DNA of 64,000 nt, taken from positions 1,054,001 through 1,118,000 of the forward strand of contig NC_007712.1 in NCBI RefSeq assembly GCF_000010085.1. Direction: 5' to 3'. The DNA is from Sodalis glossinidius str. 'morsitans' (GTDB taxonomy: Bacteria; Pseudomonadota; Gammaproteobacteria; Enterobacterales; Enterobacteriaceae). Both the position numbers and the translations under genes were made by a program. How positions within the stretch are numbered: the first letter of the stretch is position 1; the number at the start of each line of letters is the position of its first letter. The notes under the pieces were generated by a model. It searched no databases. It worked only from the letters and a program-made list of their open reading frames with translations, and had not been told where the DNA came from. This document shows, one piece after another, positions 55,389-63,957 of the stretch.

Positions 55389-57236
55389 GTGTTAAACCGT
55401 TATCCTTTATGGAAGTACATCATGCTGGTGCTGGCGTTGGTCGTCGGCCTGCTGTATGCGCTTCCCAACATCTATGGTGAGGACCCGGCCGTACAGATCA
55501 CTGGCGCGCGGGGTGGTGGTGCCAGTGAATCGACGCTGGTCCAGATCCGAAACGTATTAGAACAACAACATATCGCCAGCAAATCCATTGCGCTGGAAAA
55601 TGGCGCCATTATGGCCCGTTTCGCCAGCTCCGATGTGCAGTTGCGAGCCCGAGAAGCGTTAATGACCGCGCTCGGTGACAATTATGTCGTGGCGCTCAAC
55701 CTGGCGCCGGCTACGCCCGCCTGGTTAGCTATGCTCGGGGCCGCGCCGATGAAGCTGGGCCTGGATTTGCGCGGCGGCGTTCACTTCCTGATGGAAGTGG
55801 ATATGGATACCGCGCTCAACAAGCTGCAGGAACAGACGATGGATACCCTGCGCGGCGATTTACGCGATAAGGGCATTCCTTATGCGACGGTGCGCAAGAT
55901 AGAGAATTACGGCAGCGAAATCCGCTTCCGCGACGCCGAAACCCGCGATCAGGCGATCTCTTGGCTCACGCCACGCCACCGCGATCTGGTGATTAACAGC
56001 CAGGGTGATAACGCCCTGCGTGCCACGCTGGCGGACGAGCGCCTGCGCCAGGCCCGCAAATACTCGGTGCAGCAGAACATCACCATCCTGCGCAATCGCG
56101 TCAACCAACTGGGTGTCGCCGAGCCTTTGGTGCAACGACAGGGCGCCGATCGCATCGTGGTTGAACTGCCGGGTATTCAGGATACGGCCCGCGCCAAGGA
56201 AATCCTCGGGGCGACCGCGACGCTTGAGTTACGTCTGGTCAATAGCGCGGTGGATCAAACCGCCGCCGCCAACGGCCGTGTGCCGGGGGATTCGGAGGTG
56301 AAAGCCACCCGCGACGGCCAGCCGGTCGTCTTGTACAAACGGGTCATCCTGACCGGGGATCACATTACCGATTCCACTTCTAGCGCCGATGAATATAACC
56401 GTCCGCAGGTGAATATTTCCCTCGACGGCACCGGCGGTACGACCATGTCCAACTTCACCAAGGACAACATTGGCAAGCTGATGGCCACCTTGTTTGTGGA
56501 GTATAAGGATAGCGGCAAGAAAGATGCCAACGGCCGTTCCATTCTGGTGAAGCAGGAAGAGGTTATTAACGTCGCTACCATTCAGTCGCGACTCGGTAAC
56601 AGCTTCCGTATCACCGGCATCAACAATCCCAACGAAGCGCGTCAGCTGTCGCTGTTGCTGCGGGCGGGGGCGTTGATTGCGCCAATCCAGATTGTGGAAG
56701 AGAGTACCATCGGTCCGACCCTGGGGTTGCAGAATATTACCCAGGGGCTGGAGGCCTGTTTATGGGGGCTGGTGGCGTCAATTCTGTTTATGGTGGTGTG
56801 GTATCGCAAATTTGGTCTTATCGCCACCATGGCGCTCATCGTCAACCTGGTGCTGATTATCGGCATTATGTCCCTGCTGCCCGGCGCGACGCTGACCATG
56901 CCGGGGATTGCTGGTATTGTGCTGACGCTGGCGGTGGCGGTGGATGCCAATGTGCTCATCAATGAGCGCATCAAAGAGGAGCTGCGCAACGGTCGCACGG
57001 TGCAGCAGGCCATTCATGAGGGCTATCGAGGCGCGTTCTCCAGTATTGTTGACGCCAACGTCGCCACGCTGATTACCGCCATTATCCTGTATGCCGTGGG
57101 GACCGGGTCCATCAAGGGCTTCGCCATCACCACCGCCATCGGGGTCGCTACCTCCATGTTTACGGCGATCATCGGCACGCGTGCCATCGTTAACCTACTT
57201 TACGGCGGTAAACGCATCGATAAGCTGTCTATCTAG
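55389..57236 (+). CDS. secD: Protein translocase subunit SecD
   Basis: An intact protein of 615 residues, the same length as E. coli SecD. One N-terminal helix (YIMLVLALVVGLLYALPNIY) is followed by a large periplasmic part that begins LGLDLRGGVHFLMEVDMD, and then five C-terminal helices with the proton-path motif LTLAVAVDANVLINERIKEE. SecDF uses the proton gradient to pull exported proteins into the periplasm. GTG 55389 is the initiator, with AAGGGAAC upstream. Confidence 0.97.
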   Translation: MLNRYPLWKYIMLVLALVVGLLYALPNIYGEDPAVQITGARGGGASESTLVQIRNVLEQQHIASKSIALENGAIMARFASSDVQLRAREALMTALGDNYVVALNLAPATPAWLAMLGAAPMKLGLDLRGGVHFLMEVDMDTALNKLQEQTMDTLRGDLRDKGIPYATVRKIENYGSEIRFRDAETRDQAISWLTPRHRDLVINSQGDNALRATLADERLRQARKYSVQQNITILRNRVNQLGVAEPLVQRQGADRIVVELPGIQDTARAKEILGATATLELRLVNSAVDQTAAANGRVPGDSEVKATRDGQPVVLYKRVILTGDHITDSTSSADEYNRPQVNISLDGTGGTTMSNFTKDNIGKLMATLFVEYKDSGKKDANGRSILVKQEEVINVATIQSRLGNSFRITGINNPNEARQLSLLLRAGALIAPIQIVEESTIGPTLGLQNITQGLEACLWGLVASILFMVVWYRKFGLIATMALIVNLVLIIGIMSLLPGATLTMPGIAGIVLTLAVAVDANVLINERIKEELRNGRTVQQAIHEGYRGAFSSIVDANVATLITAIILYAVGTGSIKGFAITTAIGVATSMFTAIIGTRAIVNLLYGGKRIDKLSI

Positions 57237-57245
57237 GAGTGGCTT

Positions 57246-58217
57246 GTGGCTCAGCAACAACGAAATGTTGAAGAATTGAATTACGGCCGTAGAGTCTATG
57301 ACTTTATGCGCTGGGATTATGTCGCGTTCAGCCTGTCGGCTATCCTGCTTATCGCCTCCATCGCCATCATGGCGGTGAAGGGCTTTAACTGGGGGCTGGA
57401 TTTCACGGGCGGAACGGTGATTGAACTTAACCTGGAAAAGCCCGCCGATCTTGACCAGATGCGTGGCGCGCTTGAGCACGCGGGCTTTACCGATCCGCTG
57501 GTGCAGAATTTCGGCAGCAGCCGCGACGTAATGGTCCGTATGCCGCCGGTGCAAGACGGGCTTGGCCAGGAATTGGGTAATAAAGTTCTTGGCGTGATTA
57601 ATCAGGCCACGGGCCAGAACGCCTCCGTGAAACGGGTCGAGTTCGTCGGACCGAGCGTCGGCAGCGATCTGGCGCAGGATGGCGGCATGGCGCTGCTGGT
57701 TGCGTTGATCTGTATCCTGATTTATGTCGGTTTCCGTTTTGAATGGCGGCTGGCGACCGGGGCGGTTTTGGCGCTGGCGCATGACGTGGTGATCACTCTC
57801 TGTGTCTTGTCGCTATTCCACATCGAGATCGATCTGACGATTATCGCCTCGCTGATGTCGGTGATCGGCTATTCGCTGAACGACAGTATCGTGGTGTCGG
57901 ACCGTATTCGTGAGAACTTCCGCAAGATTCGCCGCGGTAGCGCTTACGATATCTTCAACGTCTCGCTAACGCAGACCCTGAGCCGGACCATAATGACCTC
58001 GGCCACCACGCTGATGGTGGTGCTGATGTTGTTGATTTTTGGTGGGGCGATGCTGCGCGGCTTCTCGACCACGCTGTTCATCGGCGTGTTTATCGGTACC
58101 GTCAGTTCCATCTATGTGGCGTCGGCGCTGGCGCTTAAGCTCGGTATGAAGCGTGAGCATCTGCTGCTGCAGAAGGTGGAGAAAGAAGGCGCTGATCAGC
58201 CGTCACTGCTGCCCTGA
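57246..58217 (+). CDS. secF: Protein translocase subunit SecF
   Basis: An intact 323-residue SecF. The first helix segment is followed by the conserved FNWGLDFTGGTVIELNLEKP loop, then five helices with MSVIGYSLNDSIVVSDRIRE, the SecF counterpart of the SecD proton-path helix. GTG 57246 follows GGAG and lies nine bases after the secD stop. It is the last gene of the yajC-secD-secF group. Confidence 0.97.
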   Translation: MAQQQRNVEELNYGRRVYDFMRWDYVAFSLSAILLIASIAIMAVKGFNWGLDFTGGTVIELNLEKPADLDQMRGALEHAGFTDPLVQNFGSSRDVMVRMPPVQDGLGQELGNKVLGVINQATGQNASVKRVEFVGPSVGSDLAQDGGMALLVALICILIYVGFRFEWRLATGAVLALAHDVVITLCVLSLFHIEIDLTIIASLMSVIGYSLNDSIVVSDRIRENFRKIRRGSAYDIFNVSLTQTLSRTIMTSATTLMVVLMLLIFGGAMLRGFSTTLFIGVFIGTVSSIYVASALALKLGMKREHLLLQKVEKEGADQPSLLP

Positions 58218-58228
58218 TAGAGGCGCCG

Positions 58229-58247
58229 CAGCCGCGGTCTGCGGCTG
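58229..58247 (+). terminator. Hairpin after secF
   Basis: CAGCCGC (58229-58235), loop GGTCT, and GCGGCTG (58241-58247) form a perfect 7-base stem 11 bases beyond the secF stop. Only TAGTC follows, without a T-run, so it may be a weak or factor-assisted terminator. Confidence 0.5.
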
Positions 58248-58321
58248 TAGTCAGCTTGGCCAGCTGCATCCGGCCAGGCGCATGAGGAGCAACGGTTATC
58301 ACCTGCTGTTCGCGCTGCCGG

Positions 58322-58978
58322 CTAACCTATTGGGCCAGGCGCGCAAGGTCTGGCGCATGGCGAACCGTAAGTGCTAGGCCTACTGTTGTCGACAGGTTTG
58401 GTGGCATCCGCGGTCGGCGGGGTCTGCGGCGTGTCCGGTTGAATATCATGCAGCCGGATAAACCCCACCTGCTCCGGCGTCAGGCCTGACATCCGCAGTT
58501 CGATGGTGGCTTAGGTTCTCGGCAGCAGCGAGGCCGGCACGTATATCGGCTGGCTGAGAGCGTCGGCGGTCAGTGGCTTACCCGTCGCCGCGTCCACCTG
58601 TCCCCAATCCACAATGCCATGCAGCGGCGTCAAGGCCGCGCTGTCGGCGCTGCGGATATGCAGCTGCGCACGGGAGCCGCTGGCCTACGCTTCCACTTCC
58701 ACCTGAATCGACAGAAACCCGCAATGTGCCGGCCTCTCGCTTTGCACTTCGCCGCCGTTTTCGCCGCCGGATTAAAAGTAGATGCCGCGGGTGGACTGCC
58801 GATTTTGCTCGTTTTGCGCCACTAGCGCAGCGGCTTGATTGGTCAGGTTTTCCAAACGCTGGTTCAAATGGCCGACTTCGCTGTGCAGCTGGGTCAACTG
58901 CGCTTCCTGCCGGCTGGCGCAGCCGGTGAGCAGCAGCAGGGCTGCAACGGCATAACCCGCGCGATAACTGATTGTCAT
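58322..58978 (-). pseudogene. yajI: YajI-type lipoprotein (DUF3251), three in-frame stops
   Basis: ATG 58978 opens a lipoprotein signal ending LLLTGCASRQ, with a coiled coil (LHSEVGHLNQRLENLTNQAA). In the same frame come TAA (58772-58774), TAG (58685-58687) and TAA (58511-58513). The text between and after them is still readable: SADSAALTPLHGIVDWGQVD, then LSQPIYVPASLLPR and MSGLTPEQVGFIRLHDIQPD. The 219-codon region has no clear frameshift. YajI lies between secF/tsx and nrdR in E. coli. Its function is unknown. What would be translated is a 68-residue lipoprotein stub. Confidence 0.82.
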
Positions 58979-59169
58979 AGCGGCAATTTCCTTTTTTACG
59001 GTTGATTCCAGTTTAACCTGTAAGCGGCGGAAAGTCATGGGACCGGCGGCGCTTCACCGTCAATATCCCCAACTCTGCGGCGGCGGTTCCGCTTTAAGTA
59101 CTGTTGCTTTGTAGTCTGCGGAGTTCGCGTTAAACTATCCTATCCCTAATCAGCCGGCCAGGAAGCGCT

Positions 59170-59619
59170 ATGCATTGCCCGTTTTGTTCTGCAGTCGATA
59201 CCAAAGTGATTGATTCCCGTCTGGTGGGGGAAGGAACTCAGGTTCGCCGCCGCCGGCAGTGCGTCATCTGTAACGAACGCTTCACCACCTTCGAGGTGGC
59301 GGAACTCGTGTTGCCTCGCGTTATCAAAAGCAATGACGTGCGCGAACCGTTCAATGAAGAAAAGCTGCGCAGCGGGTTTTTGAAGGCGTTGGAAAAGCGG
59401 CCGGTCAAATCCGACGATGTCGAAATGGCCATCAACCACATCAAATCCCAGCTGCGCGCCACCGGCGAGCGAGAGGTGCCGAGCAAAATGATCGGTAATC
59501 TCGTCATGGACGCGCTGAAAAAGCTCGATAAGGTCGCCTATATCCGTTTCGCCTCGGTTTACCGCAGTTTTGAGGATATCCGTGAGTTTGGCGAAGAAAT
59601 CGCCCGGCTGCAGGATTAG
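59170..59619 (+). CDS. nrdR: Transcriptional repressor NrdR
   Basis: A 149-residue repressor of ribonucleotide reductase genes. Its zinc ribbon has C3, C6, C31 and C34 (MHCPFC...RRRQCVIC), followed by an ATP-cone domain from about residue 49 (VIKSNDVREPFNEEKLRSGF). It binds NrdR boxes when dATP fills the cone. The start is ATG 59170. It precedes ribD by 23 bases, so it heads the nrdR-ribD-ribH-nusB group as in E. coli. It is intact. Confidence 0.96.
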   Translation: MHCPFCSAVDTKVIDSRLVGEGTQVRRRRQCVICNERFTTFEVAELVLPRVIKSNDVREPFNEEKLRSGFLKALEKRPVKSDDVEMAINHIKSQLRATGEREVPSKMIGNLVMDALKKLDKVAYIRFASVYRSFEDIREFGEEIARLQD

Positions 59620-59642
59620 GCACAACCCTTAAGGACCATCCT

Positions 59643-60770
59643 ATGGATCATGATGAGGTTTATCTCGCGCGCGCGTTTGAGCTGGCGCGCCGCGGGCGTT
59701 TCACGACGGCGCCTAACCCCAATGTCGGCTGCGTAATCGTTCGCGACGGGCGCATTGTTGGCGAAGGGTACCATCAGCGCGCCGGCTATGCGCATGCCGA
59801 GGTGCACGCGCTGCGTCAGGCGGGGAACGCGGCGCGCTGCGCCACCGCCTATGTCACGCTAGAGCCCTGCAGCCACCATGGGCGCACGCCTCCCTGCGCC
59901 GACGCGCTGATAGACGCTGGCGTGGCGCGGGTAGTGGCCGCGATGCCCGATCCGAACCCTCAGGTGGCGGGCCGTGGGTTTTATCGGTTACAGCAGGCGG
60001 GGATAGAGGTGCGCCATGGCCTGATGCTGCCCGAGGCGGAGGCGGTGAATCCAGGCTTCCTTAAACGCATGCGCACCGGTTTTCCCTGGGTCAGGCTCAA
60101 ACTTGCGGCATCGCTTGATGGCCGCACCGCCATGGCATCCGGGGAGAGCCAGTGGATTACCTCTACCGAAGCGCGGCGGGATGTCCAGCGCTGGCGTGCC
60201 GAAAGCGACGCCATTCTTTCCACCGCCACCACGGTGCTGGCGGACGATCCCGCCCTGACGGTACGCTGGGCGTCGCTGCCGGAGGATGTCCAGGCCCTTT
60301 ACCCCGAGGAGCGGTTGCGCCAGCCGGTGCGGGTTATCATCGATAGAGCCAACAGCGTGACGCCATCCCATTGGGTGGCGCAGGGGGTGGGGCTGACCTG
60401 GCTGGCGCGCCTTGCGCCGGATGATTTGACGTGGCCTTCGTCGGTAGAGCAACTCCTACTGCCGGCCGGCGAGGGGGCAAACGCCGCGCATCTCGATCTG
60501 GTGGCGCTGATGATGCAATTGGGCCGCCGTCAGATTAACAGCCTGTGGGTCGAGGCGGGCGCGGGGCTTGCCGGCGCGCTGCTGGGCGCCGGGCTGGTGG
60601 ATGAACTGATACTGTATCAGGCGCCAAAACTGCTCGGTGCTGACGCCCGCCCGCTGTGTCTGCTGCCGGGGCTGGAACGGCTTGGTGCGGCGCCGGGTTT
60701 TACCCTGCTTGACGTCCGGCAGGTGGGACCCGACCTTCGCCTGTGTCTGAAACCCGGCGAACGCGCTTAA
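59643..60770 (+). CDS. ribD: Bifunctional riboflavin synthesis deaminase/reductase RibD
   Basis: A 375-residue enzyme with an N-terminal cytidine-deaminase-like domain (zinc ligands H51 and E53 in HAEVHAL, C76 and C85 in EPCSHHGRTPPC) and a C-terminal reductase domain from about 150 (VRLKLAASLDGRTAMASGES, SLWVEAGAGLAGALLG). It converts the GTP-derived pyrimidine to the ribitylamino-uracil phosphate precursor of lumazine. It lies in the nrdR-ribD-ribH-nusB order. It is intact, so riboflavin synthesis is retained at this locus. Confidence 0.96.
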   Translation: MDHDEVYLARAFELARRGRFTTAPNPNVGCVIVRDGRIVGEGYHQRAGYAHAEVHALRQAGNAARCATAYVTLEPCSHHGRTPPCADALIDAGVARVVAAMPDPNPQVAGRGFYRLQQAGIEVRHGLMLPEAEAVNPGFLKRMRTGFPWVRLKLAASLDGRTAMASGESQWITSTEARRDVQRWRAESDAILSTATTVLADDPALTVRWASLPEDVQALYPEERLRQPVRVIIDRANSVTPSHWVAQGVGLTWLARLAPDDLTWPSSVEQLLLPAGEGANAAHLDLVALMMQLGRRQINSLWVEAGAGLAGALLGAGLVDELILYQAPKLLGADARPLCLLPGLERLGAAPGFTLLDVRQVGPDLRLCLKPGERA

Positions 60771-60856
60771 TTGGCCCGCGCAGCGGACAAAGTATTATGT
60801 TAGAATCCGTTCCCTCGAGTGACGATTCAGCTTTCTGCCATTTTGTAAGGATAACC

Positions 60857-61327
60857 ATGAACGTTATTGAAGGTGTTGTTGCAGCCCCCGATGCGCGCGT
60901 CGCTATCGCTATCGCGCGCTTTAACCACTTCATCAATGACAGCCTGCTTAATGGCGCAGTCGACGCCCTAAAACGCATCGGCCAGGTCAAAGACGAAAAT
61001 ATTACCGTGGTCTGGGTGCCTGGGGCTTATGAATTGCCGTTAGCGGTCAGCGCGCTGGCCGACAGCAAAAACTACGACGCCGTCGTGGCGCTTGGGACGG
61101 TTATCCGTGGCGGCACCGCGCATTTTGAATTCGTCGCTGGCGAGTGCAGCTCCGGCCTGTCCGCGGTTGCCGCGCGCGCCGCGCTGCCGGTGGCGTTCGG
61201 GGTACTGACCACTGAGAGTATCGAACAGGCTATCGAACGCGCCGGCACCAAAGCCGGCAACAAGGGCGCGGAAGCCGCACTGACCGCGCTCGAAATGATC
61301 AAAGTATTGCAAGCCATTAAAGCGTAA
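60857..61327 (+). CDS. ribH: 6,7-dimethyl-8-ribityllumazine synthase
   Basis: A 156-residue protein with the lumazine synthase landmarks: VAIAIARFNHFINDSLLNGA, VVWVPGAYELPLAVSAL, ALGTVIRGGTAHFEFVAGEC and PVAFGVLTTESIEQAIERAG. It condenses the RibD product line with a butanone phosphate to form lumazine, as a 60-subunit shell or smaller assembly. Start ATG 60857 has AAGGATAA upstream. It is followed after 15 bases by nusB. It is also called ribE in E. coli nomenclature. Confidence 0.97.
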   Translation: MNVIEGVVAAPDARVAIAIARFNHFINDSLLNGAVDALKRIGQVKDENITVVWVPGAYELPLAVSALADSKNYDAVVALGTVIRGGTAHFEFVAGECSSGLSAVAARAALPVAFGVLTTESIEQAIERAGTKAGNKGAEAALTALEMIKVLQAIKA

Positions 61328-61342
61328 GTAAAGGGGAATTTT

Positions 61343-61762
61343 GTGAAACCAGCCGCTCGTCGCCGTGCTCGTGAATGTGCCGTCCAGGCGCTTTACTCAT
61401 GGCAATTATCACATAACGACATCGCCGATATCGAAGTTCAGTTTCTGGCGGAGCAGGACACGTCGGATGTGGATGTCGCTTATTTCCGCGATCTGTATGC
61501 CGGCGCGGCGACGAACGCCCAGGAGCTGGACAAGCTGATGGCGCCCTACCTTTCACGTCAGTTGGAAGAGCTCGGCCACGTTGAGCGTGCCGTGCTGCGC
61601 ATTGCGCTGTTTGAATTGAGCAAGCGTCAGGATGTCCCTTACAAGGTCGCTATCAACGAAGCTATCGAGCTGGCCAAAACCTTTGGCGCAGAAGAGAGTC
61701 ATAAGTTTATTAATGGTGTGCTGGACAAGGTAGCCCCCCAGATTCGTCCCAACAGAAAATAG
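61343..61762 (+). CDS. nusB: Transcription antitermination factor NusB
   Basis: An intact 139-residue all-helical NusB (KPAARRRARECAVQALYSWQ, EELGHVERAVLRIALFELSK, YKVAINEAIELAKTFGAEES). It binds boxA RNA with NusE (S10) in rRNA antitermination. GTG 61343, preceded by AAAGGGGAA, replaces the usual ATG and matches the family start. It lies directly downstream of ribH. Confidence 0.96.
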   Translation: MKPAARRRARECAVQALYSWQLSHNDIADIEVQFLAEQDTSDVDVAYFRDLYAGAATNAQELDKLMAPYLSRQLEELGHVERAVLRIALFELSKRQDVPYKVAINEAIELAKTFGAEESHKFINGVLDKVAPQIRPNRK

Positions 61763-61834
61763 CGGGGCGGGGTCGGAATAACCGCTCCCACCGTGACGCC
61801 GCGTCAGCACCACCAACACAACTTTGGACAGAGT

Positions 61835-62821
61835 ATGGCATGTGGTGAGTTTGACCTCATTGACCGCTATTTCAACCGGATGCGCAGTACGCGCCGGGAT
61901 GTGGTGGTGGGCATCGGCGATGACTGTGCGCTGCTGTCGGTAGCTGAGAAAAAGTGGATTGCGGTCAGTACGGATACGCTGGTGGCGGGCACGCATTTTC
62001 TGCCGGACATCAGTCCGTCTGACTTAGGCTATAAATCGCTGGCGGTGAACTTGAGCGATCTGGCCGCCATAGGGGCAGATCCGGCCTGGCTTTCGCTGGC
62101 GCTGACCTTGCCCTCGGTGGAAGAGGATTGGCTGGCCGCCTTTAGCGACAGCTTTTTCCAGCAGTTGGATTATTACGATATGCAGCTTATCGGTGGCGAC
62201 ACTACCCGAGGCCCGCTGAGCCTGACGCTGACTATTCAAGGTATCGTCCCCGCGGGCCGCGCGCTGTCCCGCCACGGTGCCTGCATCGGCGACTGGATCT
62301 ATGTTACTGGAACGCTGGGGGACAGCGCGGCCGGCCTGGCGATACTGCAACAGCGTCTGCAGGTTCTGGATCCACAGGACAGGCAATATTTGCTGGCGCG
62401 TCATTTGCGTCCGCAGCCACGTATTTTGCAGGGGCAGGCACTGCGCGATCTCGCCAGCGCCGCCATCGACATTTCCGACGGTATTATCACGGATTTACGC
62501 CATATCCTTACCCGTAGTGATTGCGGCGCCCGCATCAATCTGGACGATATCCCCTATTCACCGGCGCTGCTGCGCCACACCACACCCGACCAGGCGCTGC
62601 GCTGGGCGCTCGGCGGCGGCGAAGATTACGAACTGTGCTTTACAGTGCCTGAAATCAACCGCGGCGCGTTAGATGTGGCTTTAAGCCATACCGGCGCGCC
62701 TTTTACCTGCATCGGCCAAATCGGGCCGCGAAGCGAAGGGATTCAATTTATGCGTCATCACCAGCCGGTAGAGTATGACTGGCACGGGTATGACCATTTC
62801 AAACGGGACGATATTGCATGA
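61835..62821 (+). CDS. thiL: Thiamine-monophosphate kinase ThiL
   Basis: A 328-residue kinase that phosphorylates thiamine monophosphate to the active diphosphate. Start ATG 61835 (MACGEFDLIDRYF) matches the E. coli enzyme exactly in its opening. The metal/ATP motifs are GIGDDCALL, STDTLVAGTHFLP, LQLIGGDTTRGPLSL-type text and WALGGGEDYELCFTVPEINR. It overlaps pgpA by four bases (ATGA). It is intact. Confidence 0.97.
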   Translation: MACGEFDLIDRYFNRMRSTRRDVVVGIGDDCALLSVAEKKWIAVSTDTLVAGTHFLPDISPSDLGYKSLAVNLSDLAAIGADPAWLSLALTLPSVEEDWLAAFSDSFFQQLDYYDMQLIGGDTTRGPLSLTLTIQGIVPAGRALSRHGACIGDWIYVTGTLGDSAAGLAILQQRLQVLDPQDRQYLLARHLRPQPRILQGQALRDLASAAIDISDGIITDLRHILTRSDCGARINLDDIPYSPALLRHTTPDQALRWALGGGEDYELCFTVPEINRGALDVALSHTGAPFTCIGQIGPRSEGIQFMRHHQPVEYDWHGYDHFKRDDIA

Positions 62822-63318
62822 CGATGGATATGCTGGTCGCCAAGCGGCGGGTTAAACTCTCCAATCCCTGGCATTTGCTGGCGACGGGTTTTGGCAGCGG
62901 GATGTTTCCCTGGATGCCCGGTACCATTGGTTCGCTGGCGGCGATTCCGATTTGGTGCCTGTTGGTGGTGCTGCCGTGGCAGCTTTATTCGCTGGCGGTT
63001 ATGTTCAGCCTGTGCATGGGGGTCTATTTTTGCCATCAGACGGCGTGGGATATGGGCGTACACGACCACGGCTGCATTGTCTGGGACGAGTTTGTCGGCA
63101 TGTGGATCACCTTGATGGCATTGCCGGTAAACGATTGGCGCTGGGTGCTGGCGGGCTTTTTGCTGTTCCGGCTGCTTGATATCTGGAAACCCTGGCCGAT
63201 TCGCTGGTTCGACCGCAAGGTACACGGCGGTATGGGCATCATTATCGACGATGTGGTGGCGGGAATTATCGCCGCCGGCGTGTTTTACTGGATAGGACAC
63301 CACTGGCCGCTGTTTTGA
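62818..63318 (+). CDS. pgpA: Phosphatidylglycerophosphatase A
   Basis: A 166-residue inner-membrane phosphatase that makes phosphatidylglycerol from its phosphate. It matches PgpA text: LSNPWHLLATGFGSGMFPWM, VYFCHQTAWDMGVHDHGCIV, WDEFVGMWITLMALPVNDWR and VHGGMGIIIDDVVAGIIAAG. It starts inside the thiL stop (ATGA overlap). The last membrane segment ends GHHWPLF. It is intact. Confidence 0.96.
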   Translation: MTMDMLVAKRRVKLSNPWHLLATGFGSGMFPWMPGTIGSLAAIPIWCLLVVLPWQLYSLAVMFSLCMGVYFCHQTAWDMGVHDHGCIVWDEFVGMWITLMALPVNDWRWVLAGFLLFRLLDIWKPWPIRWFDRKVHGGMGIIIDDVVAGIIAAGVFYWIGHHWPLF

Positions 63319-63479
63319 TACCGGGCAGTCACGGTCGCTTTGATTGGGCGCGGGTGTTGCGGCCGCTATTTTAATGCAGGACGACGCATCGGCCGCTGTC
63401 TCATGCCGAATAGACGTTACCGGCCGGTCTGTCATGGCGTTTTCCCAACGCCGGTGGTGAAGGGAAAACGCCGGTCCCG

Positions 63480-63820
63480 CTAGCGAAAGCCTACCACGTG
63501 ATGCGATAGGTAAGCCGTTTCCAGCTCGGCTATCTCTTCGCTGTCCAGCTTGACCTCCGTAAGCCTGCAATAGCTCGGCCAACTGCGCCGGGCGCGACGC
63601 GCCAACGATGGGCGCCGTCACCGCCGGCTTGCTGAGCATCCACGCCAGCGCCACCTGCGCGCGGGAAACGCCGCGGACTTTGGCTATCACGCCGACCCGT
63701 TCGGCAATACGGGCGTCGTTATCTTCGCTTTGTTCATACAGTGTCTTGCCAAATTCATCCGACACGACCCTAGCGGTCGTTTCTCCCGCAGGCTGAATAG
63801 CGACGCTAGGGATTAACCTG
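63480..63820 (-). pseudogene. yajO: Aldo/keto reductase YajO, C-terminal fragment
   Basis: The readable part begins at AGETTARVVSDEFGKTLYEQ and runs through VSRAQVALAWMLSKPAVTAP and IVGASRPAQLAELLQA. A frame change near 63555 precedes LDSEEIAELETAYLSHHVVG and TAG 63480-63482. The first two thirds, including the NADPH barrel and the catalytic tyrosine, are missing. E. coli has yajO between pgpA and dxs, the same place. YajO reduces aldehydes and sugar intermediates. It is dead here. Confidence 0.85.
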
Positions 63821-63920
63821 GGCCGGCGCAGACGAAAAAGTCACTAAGCGGTCAACGCGGGCCGGCACAGGGGGTTAAGCACGATGCGCGCGGCACGGCC
63901 CGGGAAGGAGGGGCACCGGC

Positions 63921-63946
63921 AAAAAAAGGAGCGCGGTTGCGCTCCT
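63921..63946 (-). terminator. Rho-independent terminator of dxs
   Basis: On the minus strand, AGGAGCGC (63946-63939), loop AACC, and GCGCTCCT (63934-63927) form a perfect 8-base stem followed by a run of seven T residues. It begins 12 bases beyond the dxs stop codon. Confidence 0.92.
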
Positions 63947-63957
63947 GTGCCGCGGGC

